From Oehlia diaphana (lineage: Eukaryota; Glomeromycota; Glomeromycetes; Glomerales; Glomeraceae), in assembly GCA_003833135.1 (NCBI GenBank), contig QZLH01000351.1, positions 54,077-100,793 on the forward strand: a stretch of DNA of 46,717 bases, written 5' to 3'. Positions 24,233 to 35,099 of the stretch are shown piece by piece. Every line of letters begins with the position of its first letter. Position 1 is the stretch's first letter. The position numbers were made by a program, and so were the translations under genes. The notes under the pieces are model-generated. The model saw only the letters and a program-made list of their open reading frames with translations, searched no databases and was not told the DNA's origin.

Positions 24233-24450
24233 ATTTCTGATTCAGATCAGATTCAGATCAGATCCAGATCAGATCAGTTTTATCCAAATTGGATTCAGAC
24301 CGAATCAAATCAAGCTCTTAGATTCAGATTGGATCAGATCCAATTATTTTTGATCCAAATTCAGATTGGATCAAATCCAACTTTTTTTGATCTAAATTCA
24401 AATCAGATCAAATTCATCTCAAATCCGATCAAATTCAGAATACTAATTGT
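24233..24450. repeat. GATC-rich degenerate tandem repeat
   Basis: A run of overlapping ttcagatcaga, ttggatcagatccaa and ttcagattggatcaaat words extends over ~210 bp. A longer unit of about 31-32 bp (ttgatccaaattcagattggatcaaatccaa) is seen twice near 24349-24420. Repeated gatc gives many short palindromes. The 86-codon + frame across it (24215-24475) is compositional and not a gene. Confidence 0.8.
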
Positions 24451-24563
24451 GAATTTGAGAATATTTAGACTTTAAAATCTGTAATATTTCGCAATACTGC
24501 AAATTGCAATTATTTTGCAATTGCTTATTTGCAGTACTATCCTTAGTCAAAAATTAGCAAATT

Positions 24564-24656
24564 GTCTGATTGGTAACGGTATTTGGTAAAAATGCCCATC
24601 AGACACCAATCAGTCACTAATCAAATATCTAATTAATGGCTGATTAGTGATTGATT
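24564..24656. repeat. Nested inverted repeats
   Basis: Arms aatcagtcactaatca (24608-24623) and tgattagtgattgatt (24641-24656) pair at 15 of 16 positions over a 17-nt loop. A second pair, ctgattggt (24566-24574) and accaatcag (24605-24613), partly overlaps the left arm, so alternative folds are possible. Probably a small decayed repeat element. Confidence 0.75.
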
Positions 24657-25170
24657 AATACCTGATTTTTTACTTTTCAGCCTGTATTAATAATAAATAA
24701 CCTTGAAAATATAAAATTTAATGCTTTTTGTTCAATTATCATAATAATAATTATAAAATAAATGCTTTTATTTTACTATATTCTAAATTCTTTACATATT
24801 CTGAACTTTCTAAACCTACTCATATTTTAAGTTTTAGCAAATTAATATAGATTTAAATGTGATAATTTGATTTTAAGCAGATTAGATTTATTTTAGAGAA
24901 AGTAAAATGCTTAAATTCATGCAGATCAATTATAAATTATTATATATGTAATGTCTGAAATTCTAATAAAATATTATAATATTATACATTATTTATTGTA
25001 TTCGGTTGAACTATTTAATCTACCCACCTTCTACTGCATGATTTATGGTTAATTATATATCTTTTTTCTTTTATTATTATTTTTACTAAAAGTAAAAATT
25101 TTTTTTAAATTTTATTCATAATTAATAAATCATTCAAATTAAGATTTGTTTTTTATTACTTATATATAAT

Positions 25171-26292
25171 CTATACTTTATAGGATGTAATTTTAAAAAA
25201 AAATTTTAGTATTAACCTATTGCTTATAAAAAGATCATTAATACTAACTCCTGATGACAAATTATCATGATAATTGCAATAAAGCAGTTCAAAAGTTTTG
25301 TAATTAATTATTATTGGAAAATTTTTGAACTTTACTGATATTTTTCTAAGATGAATATCTGACTTTTTTACGGCTAGATTTAATATAGTAATAATGTAGC
25401 CTCTTTTATCAACTTTTTCTGAATATGTATAGATTATTAAAATTATTTTTACATATTTTTTTGCAAAAAGAATGGAAGCAACAGCCATATTATTACCATC
25501 AGATATACAATAAATATTACAATTATTAATTTTTGAAATTGCTTTAGCTTCTATAATTGTAAATATTAATCAAATACAATTATATTTTAAATTTACCTTC
25601 AATTATCATATTTAAATTTCCTAAGTTTTTGCAAAGCTTTCTCAAATTTCTATTAATTTTTCTTTTATAAAATACTCTAAGTTGAAATGTAAGTCAGTCT
25701 AACATAATTTTCAATTTATAAATATATATTTAAAAATAAATAAATTCATAAAATATTTAATCAGATGTTTTTACTGATCTTTAAGTTTCCTTATAGGATT
25801 TTTTGTGTAGATTAGATTTATTTATTAGATAAATTCTTAGTTAAATTTTAATTTATTGTTTACTATAATTTTAAATTTTTCAGGTATAAATTTGATCAAA
25901 CCTCTTGTCAAAGAATTGTTATCAACAATAATATCATTTTGAATAGCTTCCATTTTTTCAGTGCAAATTTTGAAGCTGTACATGATTCAATAAGAATATG
26001 TATACTTTTTTTGTTATTATTTAAAAAGAGTTTAAAGAGATCAATATTATTGGTATCTTTTATTTCTAAGCCTTCAAGATCTTCACTTATATTAAAACAG
26101 TTAGCAATGAATTTTATTAATTTTTCATTCTAGAATATTAACTTTTTATAACTTAAAAAAAAAATCATCAAAATTCTACTTTTCAAAGATAATCTTTTTA
26201 AGTTCTATAACAGTTTCTTCTTTTTTAATATTAATTTTAAAAAGTTTAAGAAAGGCATTGCTTACAATCAAACAATTTATCATATAATTCAT
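25171..26292 (-). pseudogene. Broken Crinkler-like (CRN) gene, copy B, inverted
   Basis: Read on the minus strand from the ATG at 26292, this copy parallels copy A (3160-4146) along its length. It begins MNYMINCLIV, then LFKINIKKEETVIELKKIIF, then a stop where the CRN Trp is expected (TAA here, TGA in copy A). The same 1-nt frame shift follows before EKLIKF-like sequence. Further matches are SIHILIESC and, at 25488, a block MAVASILFAKKYVKIILIIY that matches copy A's MTVASVLFAEEYAKVIPIIY. Copy B has more stops than A. The two copies are in opposite orientation, 21 kb apart, and clearly diverged. Neither can make a full protein. The CRN identity is from motif memory; the homology of A and B is seen directly in the sequence. 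Confidence 0.65.
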
Positions 26293-26300
26293 ATTTTAAT

Positions 26301-26608
26301 TACTGTATATCACAGGCCATAGTACTCCCTTATACATAGTACTCCTCTTGAAAAATTTCATAGAATTGTATAGTACTCAGAAGTATTTTATATTTATCTT
26401 GTGATCTAATAATCAGATTTGTGCAAACATTTTTTTGTTTAATAGCTCTTATTGAACTCTTCAAAATAAAAAAAAAGATTGCTTAAATTGAATTAATAGA
26501 TCATGAAATATTTGCAAAAAACAGAATTTTTAAGCTTTGTTTAGTATCTGGGAGTACAAGGGCAAATCCCTAATTTTTGCAAGATATCTGGGATACTGAT
26601 ATACAGTA
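26301..26608. mobile_element. MITE-like element with 12-bp terminal inverted repeats
   Basis: The 308-bp segment starts tactgtatatca (26301-26312) and ends tgatatacagta (26597-26608), exact reverse complements. Subterminal gtactccc occurs inward on the left (26321-26328) and inverted on the right. Both ends carry TA, the target of Tc1/mariner elements, with ctgtatatca next. It lies 8 bp from the start of Crinkler-like copy B. It encodes nothing. Family assignment is tentative because short AT-rich ends can arise by chance. Confidence 0.55.
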
Positions 26609-26959
26609 TATATATTAACAGAAGAATTTTAATAAGCAAAAATAAAATCAGTTTAAACTAGAAGTATGATTTAAATTATAATAAAAATATACCTATAATA
26701 ATCCACAATATATTTATAATAAATATATTATAAATAATAAAATCAACAAATTGAAATTATATTACAATAGTTATATTATTAATATAAAATTATATTGCAA
26801 TTGTTATTATTATTAATATAAAATTGTTATATTACTTCTAATTCAAGTATATTCTGTTATATAAGATTAGATGATATACCAACTTTTGTAAATACTTGTA
26901 ATTCAATTTCAGACTCTTTAAATGTATAAAAGTATATTTAAGAAGAAAATAACATTTTA

Positions 26960-28658
26960 TTATTATAATTAGAGAACTTTTATTATGATAATGATGATAA
27001 TGATAATGATAATATTGATGATTTTAGTAATTTTAGTAATACTGAAAGTGAGTTTGATAAGCAAAAAGAATATGATGGCAATAAAATAAAATATTACTTT
27101 TTTAGAAATGCAGAATCATATTTTATAAACTTCACTATATTCTTATTATTTTTATAGATTATAAAGTATCAAATAAATAAATATTTAATATAATATTTAT
27201 TTTTAATGTTATTGATTATAAAATTTATACTAAATTTGTTTACATTAGGATTAAAAGCATATAAGGATATTGCAAATATCATCAAACATTCTGAATTTAA
27301 TCTGAAAGATGTGTTATCATCATTTTTAACTGTTAAAAAATATTATGATAACCTACTATTTTTTTTATTCAAAGAATATACTATTGCTATTAACAATTGC
27401 AATATACCAACAACATCTAATTCCATCTGTCAAGCTTTAATTTTTCCATTAAAAAATATTCTTCATTATGTGTTATTGAATCTATAGTTATATGAGCATA
27501 TGTATTTAGCTTAGAAATATATTGCAAAAATAAATATAAAGTATGCCATGAAGATTATTGGTACAAATCTTCATTTTTTGATAATATATACAGTAAAATA
27601 TAAGCATCAAATTAAATAATGATAAGTATTGTATATTCTTTTTAATTAATTTTCTAAATAAAATTATTAATTATTTTTTTTTTTTAATTATATATTATGT
27701 ATAATATAATAATTTAGTAGTTTACAATCTTAGTAATTTCATCATATACAATATTATAATACATATACATGAAAGTTATGTTATAGTCAAATTATATCAA
27801 TACTTCACATTAATAATTCTTCAAATACTTATTTTAAAATTGAATGTATCCTTGAATTTAATTTGTTACCTTCAATACTTAAATTTAGATAAAAGAATGT
27901 TGCTTTCCAAAATAGATATCTGTAGATGATAGATAATACAATTATTATTAGTCTTACAAATATTAATTAATAAATCATTAGGACTCTACCTATTATTAAA
28001 ATATATTACCAATAGAAATTTCACTTTTATATGAAACCTTACTTTAAGATTTGCTTAAATTCTATTAGTTAATTAACTAAAAAGGAAAAAATCATAACAA
28101 TGTAACATAAAATTTCTTTTTATAGTAGGATCTTTAAAGAATTTTATATATAAACCTTATCTTAAACTATAGGATGATCTATCTTAATAGTAGGCAGGAT
28201 CCTAAACCACCTATTAATTATCAATTTTCTATTGAAAAAATCATATATTATATAAATAATTAATAAATTATATGACTAATTGATTTATGACATCATCAAT
28301 TCATCATTCTATTGAATATATTACTATTCAAAATCCTTTGTGTGATTTACCAATAATTAAATTCTTTCTTGATATTTACATTGACAAATTTGGTTTATTT
28401 ATTATGCAATTATTGGTAACATTTATTACAGATTGGCAATATAAAATAAGAATTTCACAAGAACTTAAAAATCATTTTCTTATTGGATTTATTTCTTTCA
28501 CAATTACAACTGATGAAGTATTTCAGCCATTTATTAGTGATATTCAGGAACTTGAATGTAGATATGAATTAAATATCAATAACTAAGATATATGGATTGC
28601 AGGTGAATTAGGAATTATTACTAGTGACTTACTAGAAGGCAATGATAGACAGAAATAA
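26960..28658 (+). pseudogene. Decayed Plavaka-like DNA transposase
   Basis: Several open blocks on the + strand, in different frames, keep the order of a Plavaka-type (CACTA-related) transposase. The first is an acidic N-terminal Asp/Asn stretch (~26980-27080). Next come FTLGLKAYKDIANIIKHSEFN and a Lys/Tyr-rich segment (27206-27487). YEHMY and then KVCHEDYW follow at ~27490-27570. LKNHFLIGFISF with FQPFISDIQELE lies in 28287-28586. The last block reads WIAGELGIITSDLLEGND up to ~28650, matching the conserved G-[VI]-[IV]-T-[AS]-DLPQGND block of these transposases. In-frame stops and shifts break it throughout, and the intervening 27.6-28.2 kb is unreadable. No terminal repeats were identified. 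Superfamily naming is from memory of the conserved blocks. Confidence 0.6.
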
Positions 28659-28703
28659 AAATTATAATGCACATTATTGATATTATATAAATAAGTGTAG
28701 ATA

Positions 28704-28905
28704 GTGTAAATATTATATATATAATAGAATTAAACTTATAACTTACCAACTAAAGAAATTATAAAATAATTTTAAATAAAGAATTTAGTTAGTTTAAATA
28801 ATATGTAAATATTATATAAATATAATAGAATTAATAAATAACTTCTAACTTACCACTAAAAGAAATTACAAAATAATTTTTTAAATAAAAAATTTAGTTA
28901 GTTTA
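28704..28905. repeat. Tandem duplication of a ~95-100-bp AT-rich unit
   Basis: Unit 1 (28704-28797) and unit 2 (28803-28905) share tgtaaatattatat near their starts, then taatagaatta, acttacca, aaagaaatta, aaaataatttt and aatttagttagttta, in the same order. Several small indels separate them. It sits just past the transposase relic and may belong to its end. Confidence 0.8.
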
Positions 28906-29413
28906 ATAATTCAAGATTTTATAATTTTTTAGTCAGTTATTACTACTATAAAAGTCATATTATAAAAATAACCAAGTAATATGATGAGTATTGCTAATCT
29001 TTCATAGTTATTGGTTATATATGATAATTTAAAATTTAATAATTTTACTGTTCCCTTTAAAATAATAATAATAATAATAATTAATAAACCAATTTATTTA
29101 GGCTTGCACTAAATTATCATATTTTAGCTCGGATTATAAGAAATTTTGTCAATAAAATTACGTTCACATGATATGATTTTTTTATTTACTTTTTATAGCG
29201 CAAGCATTACAGTTTTATTATTTAGTATAGATACATATTTATTTGTTCGAAAATTTAATTTATTTATATTTAAATATCATATACAAAAAAATATTGACAA
29301 ATTGATATGAACTGTTTTACATCAAAATATGTTGCTTATTTACATACATTATCTCTTAAGCAAATTTTCATCTTTCTTATCATAAATATTGCATTTTTTT
29401 TTTTTAATACAAT
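28906..29413. other. Spacer downstream of GND1
   Basis: AT-rich sequence with an (ata)n run near 29060-29080 and no gene. It contains the 3' flank of GND1, which is transcribed on the minus strand. A T-run at 29395-29404 lies directly after the GND1 stop. Confidence 0.5.
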
Positions 29414-31507
29414 TTAGGCTAAATATGCTGATGAACTTACATTTCCACCATGACCAGTCCAATTAATATGAACGTCTTTATCTTTCGGATGTTTATCATC
29501 AGCATATTCATCAAGATATCTGAAAGTATGGGCACCAAAGTAATCTCTTTGAGCCTATATAATTATAAATTAATTAATCAATCATATATAACTTTGATTA
29601 TTTAATTAGAACATTTGTTAATTTTCTTTTAATGTTTTACCTGCAAAAGATTAGCTGGTAATCTTTCATGTCTATAACCATCATAAAAAGATAAAGCAGT
29701 TGATAATGCTGGAGTTGGAATACCAAGAATAGCTGCTTGTGCTACAACTTGACGCCAAGAATCTTGAGCATCATCAACAGCTTTCTTGAAGAATGGGTCA
29801 AAAAGTAAATTTTCAAGTTTCGGGTTCTTGGTATAAGCATTCTTAATATCACCAAGAAAAGCACTGAATAGAAAAAATTTTCACTTAAGAAGAGTTTTAT
29901 TAATTAATTTATAAAAGTTAAATTTATAATAATTACCTTCGTATAATACATCCTCCACGCCACATTAAAGCGATACCAGCATTATTCAAATCCCAATTAT
30001 TATCCTTAGCAGCTTCACGCATTAACATAAAACCTTGAGCATAGGAAATCAATTTTGAAGCATATAAAGCTTGACCCAATTGTTTAACAAACAAGTCTTT
30101 GTCTCCTTCAAATTTCTTATTTTTTGGTCCTGGCAAGATTTTGCTTGCACGAACACGTTCATCTTTTAAAGATGAAAGTGTACGAGAGTAAACAGCTTCA
30201 CCAATCAATGTAACTGGAACTCCAAGGTCAAGTGATGATATGGCAGTCCATTTACCAGTACCTTTCTGTAAAAAATAGATTAGATATTTATTAAATAAAA
30301 ATACTCTATTAAATAGATACGTACTTGACCAGCAGTATCTTTAATTTTTTCAACTAAGGGAGAACCATCCTCATCTTTAAATCTCACAATATCTTTAGTA
30401 ATATCAATCAAGAAGGAGTCCAATTCACCTTTGTTCCAAAATTCGAAAACATCACCAATCTTATCATGGTCAAAGCAAAGTCCTTCTTTCATTAAATGAT
30501 ATGCTTCACAAATAAGTTGCATGTCACCATATTCAATACCATTGTGGACCATTTTAACATAATGCCCAGCGCCAGTTTCACCAACCCAATCGCAACAAGG
30601 TTCTTCACCAACTTTTGCAGCAATGGATTGGAAGATCGGTTTTACATGTTCCCTAATAATAAATTATTAAAATTATTATTTTTTTTTTTTTAAAAAAAAA
30701 AAAATTATATATGAATTCTAATAAATAATAATTTTTACCATGCAGCTTTGGAACCTCCAGGCATAAGAGAAGGGCCATAACGTGCACCATCTTCACCACC
30801 AGATACACCACATCCAATAAACAAGAAACCTTTTTCTTCCAAATATTTGCATCGACGAATTGAATCTGGGAAATGAGAGTTACCACCATCAATGATTATG
30901 TCACCCTGATCAAGATGAGGAATGATTTGTTCAATAAAATCATCAACAGCGGATCCAGCTTTAACCAAAAGCATAATCTTTCGTGGTTTTTTCAATTTGC
31001 AAACAAGATCTTCAATAGAACTAGCACCAATAATTTTAGTGCCTATATGTGTAACATAATAAAAAAAAAATTTGGTTAAATATCAAAAGATGAAAAACAA
31101 TGCATTGATAAATAACAATGAGATTACCTTTTGCTTCATTAGCCAAGAAGTGTTCCACCTTAGACACAGTTCTGTTATAAGCAACTACTGTATAACCATG
31201 ATCATTAACGTTAAGGATAAGATTTTGGCCCTAAATTATCAAAAGAAAAAAGTTATTTTCAAAATAAGAATACAATCCAAACATTACAATATCATATACT
31301 TACCATAACGGCAAGGCCAATAAGACCGAAGTCTCCACTACATTAATTAATAAAATGAAATGAAATGATTTAGTATAAACTATATTTTGGTGTTATTTGA
31401 AGCACAATTAATAAGATATGTCAATAATTGTTCATCGAAATAATTCCCTTCAAAAATAGAATTCTGAGAATTAAAACACTCGAAAAAACTTACGTTGGTG
31501 TACTCAT
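29414..31507 (-). CDS. GND1: 6-phosphogluconate dehydrogenase, decarboxylating
   Basis: This cytosolic oxidative pentose-phosphate enzyme converts 6-phosphogluconate to ribulose 5-phosphate and CO2 and makes NADPH. Eight exons join in frame: 31507-31494, 31337-31304, 31230-31128, 31042-30739, 30652-30325, 30265-29937, 29863-29641 and 29554-29414. They give 491 residues, the family's normal length. The N-terminal Rossmann motif is [12 protein letters not shown]. The substrate-site signatures are [30 protein letters not shown] and [18 protein letters not shown], with the catalytic Lys in the last. The C-terminus reads [16 protein letters not shown]. An in-frame GTAAGT near the stop (29440-29435) mimics a splice donor, but the conserved C-terminus shows it is coding. 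Only 14 coding nt lie in exon 1. A CACGTG box is 196 bp upstream. All key residues are present. Confidence 0.96.
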
Positions 31508-32859
31508 ATTTATTTTATGTTAAAAAATAAAGAATAAAAGGTAAATTTAGAACTAGATAAATGATTTAAAAAAAAAATTTTTTTTTGATGCAAAGAAAAA
31601 ACCAGCGGAGAGGTTTTTATCAGTCCAAATTTATTCAAATTGGGTTAATAAGCAAATTTTTTTAATCAGGATTAATTAATTTAATCAATTTACGATTATG
31701 TCACACGTGTTTCATATTTCGCATGAGTCCTAATAAGACTAACTTTGATTGTAAATGATCCGATTTTTAATACGAAGGATTTCAAACATTAATAATATTA
31801 TTAATATAATTTTATACATCAGTAATGCGTTAATTGTCAAAGGTTTTAAAATTAGTGTGATTTTATTCGATAGTGTTGTGTTACAATCAACTGATAAGTC
31901 ATTTGACTTAGTTGATCTTAGAGCTTGCATTTTTTTTTCGCGTATCAAAAGATAAAATTTTTTTGTTGATAAATAATAATTTATATCTTCATCGTAATAT
32001 CATATATTAATAAAACAAAATTATAAAGTAAAATGCAACTATATCACAAATTTCTTTTAATAATGAGATTATCAATAATAATATTCCCTTGCATCTGGGA
32101 AATCCGTACAGGTAGCACAATATCATAAACCTGTTGTAAAAGAGAAAGTAATTCACGTAAATTTTTTAACAGTTTAGTGTTTTACATGGAATAGGATAGC
32201 GTGATTCAGGCCTATTAATGAATTTTCTTACAAGAAAAGCTTCCACTAGCCAATCTAATAAATCATTTGTAATTGCTTCAATTATTTTTATTCAAGAGAA
32301 TCTTGATTTCAGTTATGTTGATGATTAACAATACTGGTTGTTTACTTGTTTTATTTTTTAAAGGACAATTCACATTAACGTTTAATACCATTATCATCTT
32401 CAACGCTCCCGCTGATCGTTTTGATTAGAACTGTTCATTTTACGAAGGATCAAGTAAAGTATCTTAATTTCAAAAAGAAAGAAATAAGTTATGCAATTTT
32501 TTCAAACACATAAAGAAATTAATAAACGCAATTTCATTTCTATAAACATTAATAAATTGGATGATTTATTTTTGGGAAGGGGGCTTTTTTTTTTGTTTCG
32601 CAACAATTAAAAAATTTCATTAGCAATAACTGTAGTTGCATTAAAAGATAAACAAAAAATGTATTACTAAATCAACTAGTCAATCGATAATGACTGTCTC
32701 TGATCGACCATTAGAGTGCCAAATTATTGATTGTAGATTATCCAGATTATCAACAATTTTTTAGTGAAGTTCACTTAAATTCTAACCCCAATTACGATTA
32801 GATGATAAAGACTGCAAAGATACGAGTTTATATTACTGATTTCAATTACGCATCTCATT
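31508..32859. other. Divergent intergenic region between GND1 and CGI121
   Basis: 1.35 kb without a recognisable gene on either strand. The two opposite-strand frames of 66-69 codons near 31740-31955 are mutual shadows with no protein features. A CACGTG palindrome lies at 31703. A short AT-poor stretch at 32380-32460 (aacgctcccgctgatcg) stands out slightly, without a known match. The region should carry both promoters. Confidence 0.5.
31703..31710. promoter_or_regulatory. CACGTG E-box upstream of GND1
   Basis: Perfect palindrome acacgtgt, 196 bp before the GND1 start codon on the minus-strand side. Core matches bHLH (Cbf1-type) sites. Confidence 0.4.
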
Positions 32860-33688
32860 ATGCAATCATTTACTCTTGAACCTTTTCCAACAAGAGGGCA
32901 AATTCATATTTTACTTTATAAAAACGTATCAAATGCAGCGGAATTACGTAAACGTCTATTATCTCATGATCAAGAATTATCTTACGCCTTTATAGACGCT
33001 AAAATGGTAAATATGATAGGATCTGAATTTTTAAGTTGATAGAATTATTAATAATCTATTATATTATATTAGGTACTGGATAAGTTTCAATTGCTTGTAG
33101 CTACAAATGACGCAGTACAACATGAATTAAATTCTTCGCTTAAAACTCATAATGTACATTCTGAAATTGTTTATAGTCTTTCTCCAACAACAAACGTAAG
33201 TTCATTTTATTAAATTATTCATTTTTAAAATATTTATTAAAAAAAATTTTAAATTTTAAATAATTAGATAAGTGAATCATTACGAAGATTTGGTATTTCC
33301 GATTCTACGACTTCAATCGTTGTCGTTAAAGTTGGAGGAAATAGTGAAGAGGTAAACAAATTTCATATTATAGATAAATGAATATTTATATATATATATG
33401 TATGTATGTTTTGTTTTTTTTCTTTCTTTTATAATTTAGGCGAGATCTCATTTATCTGCATTAATTCATGGAGAGGAATGTGATATCAAAGATTTTTCAA
33501 ATTTTGTAGATATTTCAAGAATTAAAAAGGTAATTAATTTTAATTGATCGATATTTTTAAATATTTGTAAGTATGTTAATATATTAAAAAATTTTATTTA
33601 GTATTATAAGATTGATGATAAAATTAATGATCAAAATGAGATGCTTGATATAATTGTTGGTTCTATCGCTATTAAAAGTGTAAGTTAA
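32860..33688 (+). CDS. CGI121: KEOPS/EKC complex subunit Cgi121 (TPRKB family)
   Basis: Cgi121 binds the Bud32 kinase in KEOPS, which makes the t6A modification on tRNAs reading ANN codons and acts in telomere upkeep. Exons are 32860-33006, 33073-33195, 33268-33351, 33440-33529 and 33602-33688, each in phase 0, giving 176 residues (yeast 181). Family features seen are the N-terminal block with HILLYKNVSNAAELRKRL, the YAFIDAKMVLDKFQLLVAT strand-helix pair, and the diagnostic YSLSPTTNISESLRRFGIS, followed by the short strand SIVVVKVGG. The model ends IAIKSVS with a GTAAGT spanning the last codons (33680-33685). Splicing there to an unseen short exon cannot be excluded, but the length is already right. 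The gene diverges from GND1 and is followed in tandem by the Myb-like gene. Confidence 0.88.
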
Positions 33689-33974
33689 TATAATTATAAG
33701 GTATGTGTAAAGAATGATAATATTAATAAATTAATTTTATGATAATAAAATAAAGTTTATCCTGTAAAATATAAATTTGATTGTCTATCGTAGTAATTAA
33801 TCATTGATCAAAAATAATCAAACTTTATAAACTTTACGGGAAAAAAAAACTATTTTATCGAGTTAAATAAAATCATTATGAATTGATTTAAATCATTGAG
33901 TTTTTTTTTTCAAAATTTTTAAAATTATTCCTTATTCAGATTACTTCGCGTTTTATATCTTGGGAACTTGCAAA

Positions 33975-34873
33975 ATGCGAGTGAAGGATCAAGAAATGGA
34001 TGAATACGATGAATACAAAACTCCATCATCTTCAAGAAATAATACGCAAAGTATGATCCTAGAAGATGATTTGTTTATTATGTCACAAAATAGTACACAA
34101 CGAACAGATCAAGATATGGATGAATACGGAGACGAGACTCCATTTAGTTCTCAAAATAATACACAACAAACTGATCAAGGAATGATTGAAAATTATGAAG
34201 AAGAAAATAATCAAGAAATGGATAATGTATTTACATATATTTTCTTTTCTCATTTTTGAAATTATAATTTGCCATGTAAATTATAATAATTTTTTTGTAA
34301 TTTTGATAAATTTGAAGGAGAGTCCTCCTAAAAAAAGAAAACGAACAACAAAGAAAAAGGATGAAACTCGAGATAATGAAGTTCGTTTATTTATTATTAT
34401 TGAATTTGTTCATTCGAAATCACTTTTATTCAAGATTCATTTTTTAAATGTTTTTTCTTTTCCAATTTCTTTCAAACAAGACATCAACAACAATTAATAA
34501 AAAAAGTCGACGTGCTCCGACCACCACACGTAAAGAATCCACTTCAAAAAGAAAATCCAAGAAAAAACCCGCTTCACAAACTATATCTTCTGATACTGAG
34601 CTTCCCAAAGAATTAATTAGCGAAACAATCACTTCAGAAACTTCAGAAAATCAAGTTAAAACTAAAAAATCTCCTGCTGGTAGAAATTTTTGGAGTTTAG
34701 AAGACGATAAAAAGTTAATTGATGCGGTTTTGGTGAATTTACAAGAAGTCCCTTGGTCTAAAATTGCTCGTGAAAATTTTTCTAATCGTGACAGATCTGG
34801 TTGTTATAACAGGTGGAATGTCTTAAAGAAAAGATTATATCAAGATATGAATGGTAGTAGCGGTGAAAAATAA
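33975..34873 (+). CDS. Myb/SANT-like DNA-binding protein
   Basis: Three exons (33975-34226, 34318-34380, 34481-34873) join in phase 0 to 235 residues. The N-terminal half is acidic and rich in Met, Asp, Gln and Asn, with an imperfect repeat (DQEMDEYDEY, DQDMDEYGDE, DQGMIENYEE). It passes into a Lys/Arg-rich nuclear-localisation-like stretch (PPKKRKRTTKKK), then a Ser/Thr/Lys linker. A single Myb-like repeat ends the protein: FWSLEDDKKLIDAVL, PWSKIARENF, CYNRWNVLKKRL, with the three spaced aromatic residues expected. This suggests a nuclear DNA- or chromatin-binding protein. No specific orthologue is recognised. The start is the first ATG after the previous gene; a longer 5' exon is possible. 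AATAAA at 34914-34919 may be its poly(A) signal. Confidence 0.7.
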
Positions 34874-35099
34874 TTATATAAATTCATATGCAAAACATCC
34901 AATTTTATCATTATAATAAAGTTCTTCCATATTAAATATGATTTTATTTAGAAAATTTTTCAAAAATTTTCCCATTTTTCATTTTGATTTTTTTAAATTA
35001 AATTATTCAAAATTATCATCTGATCCGAACATAATTAAAATATTCGTTAATAAAATTAAAAAAAAAACTAAAATTACTTCTTAAAAAGATATTAAAACC

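Noticed and set aside
24215..24475. 86-codon frame rich in Gln, Ile and Asp
   Set aside because: Produced by the GATC-rich tandem repeat.
25939..26133. 64-codon + frame
   Set aside because: Shadow of the minus-strand Crinkler-like relic B.
29429..29440. Intron starting at the GTAAGT near the GND1 stop
   Set aside because: Reading through gives the conserved 6PGDH C-terminus [11 protein letters not shown], so it is coding.
31739..31955. Overlapping 66- and 69-codon frames on opposite strands
   Set aside because: Mutual shadows in an AT-rich promoter region, with no protein features.
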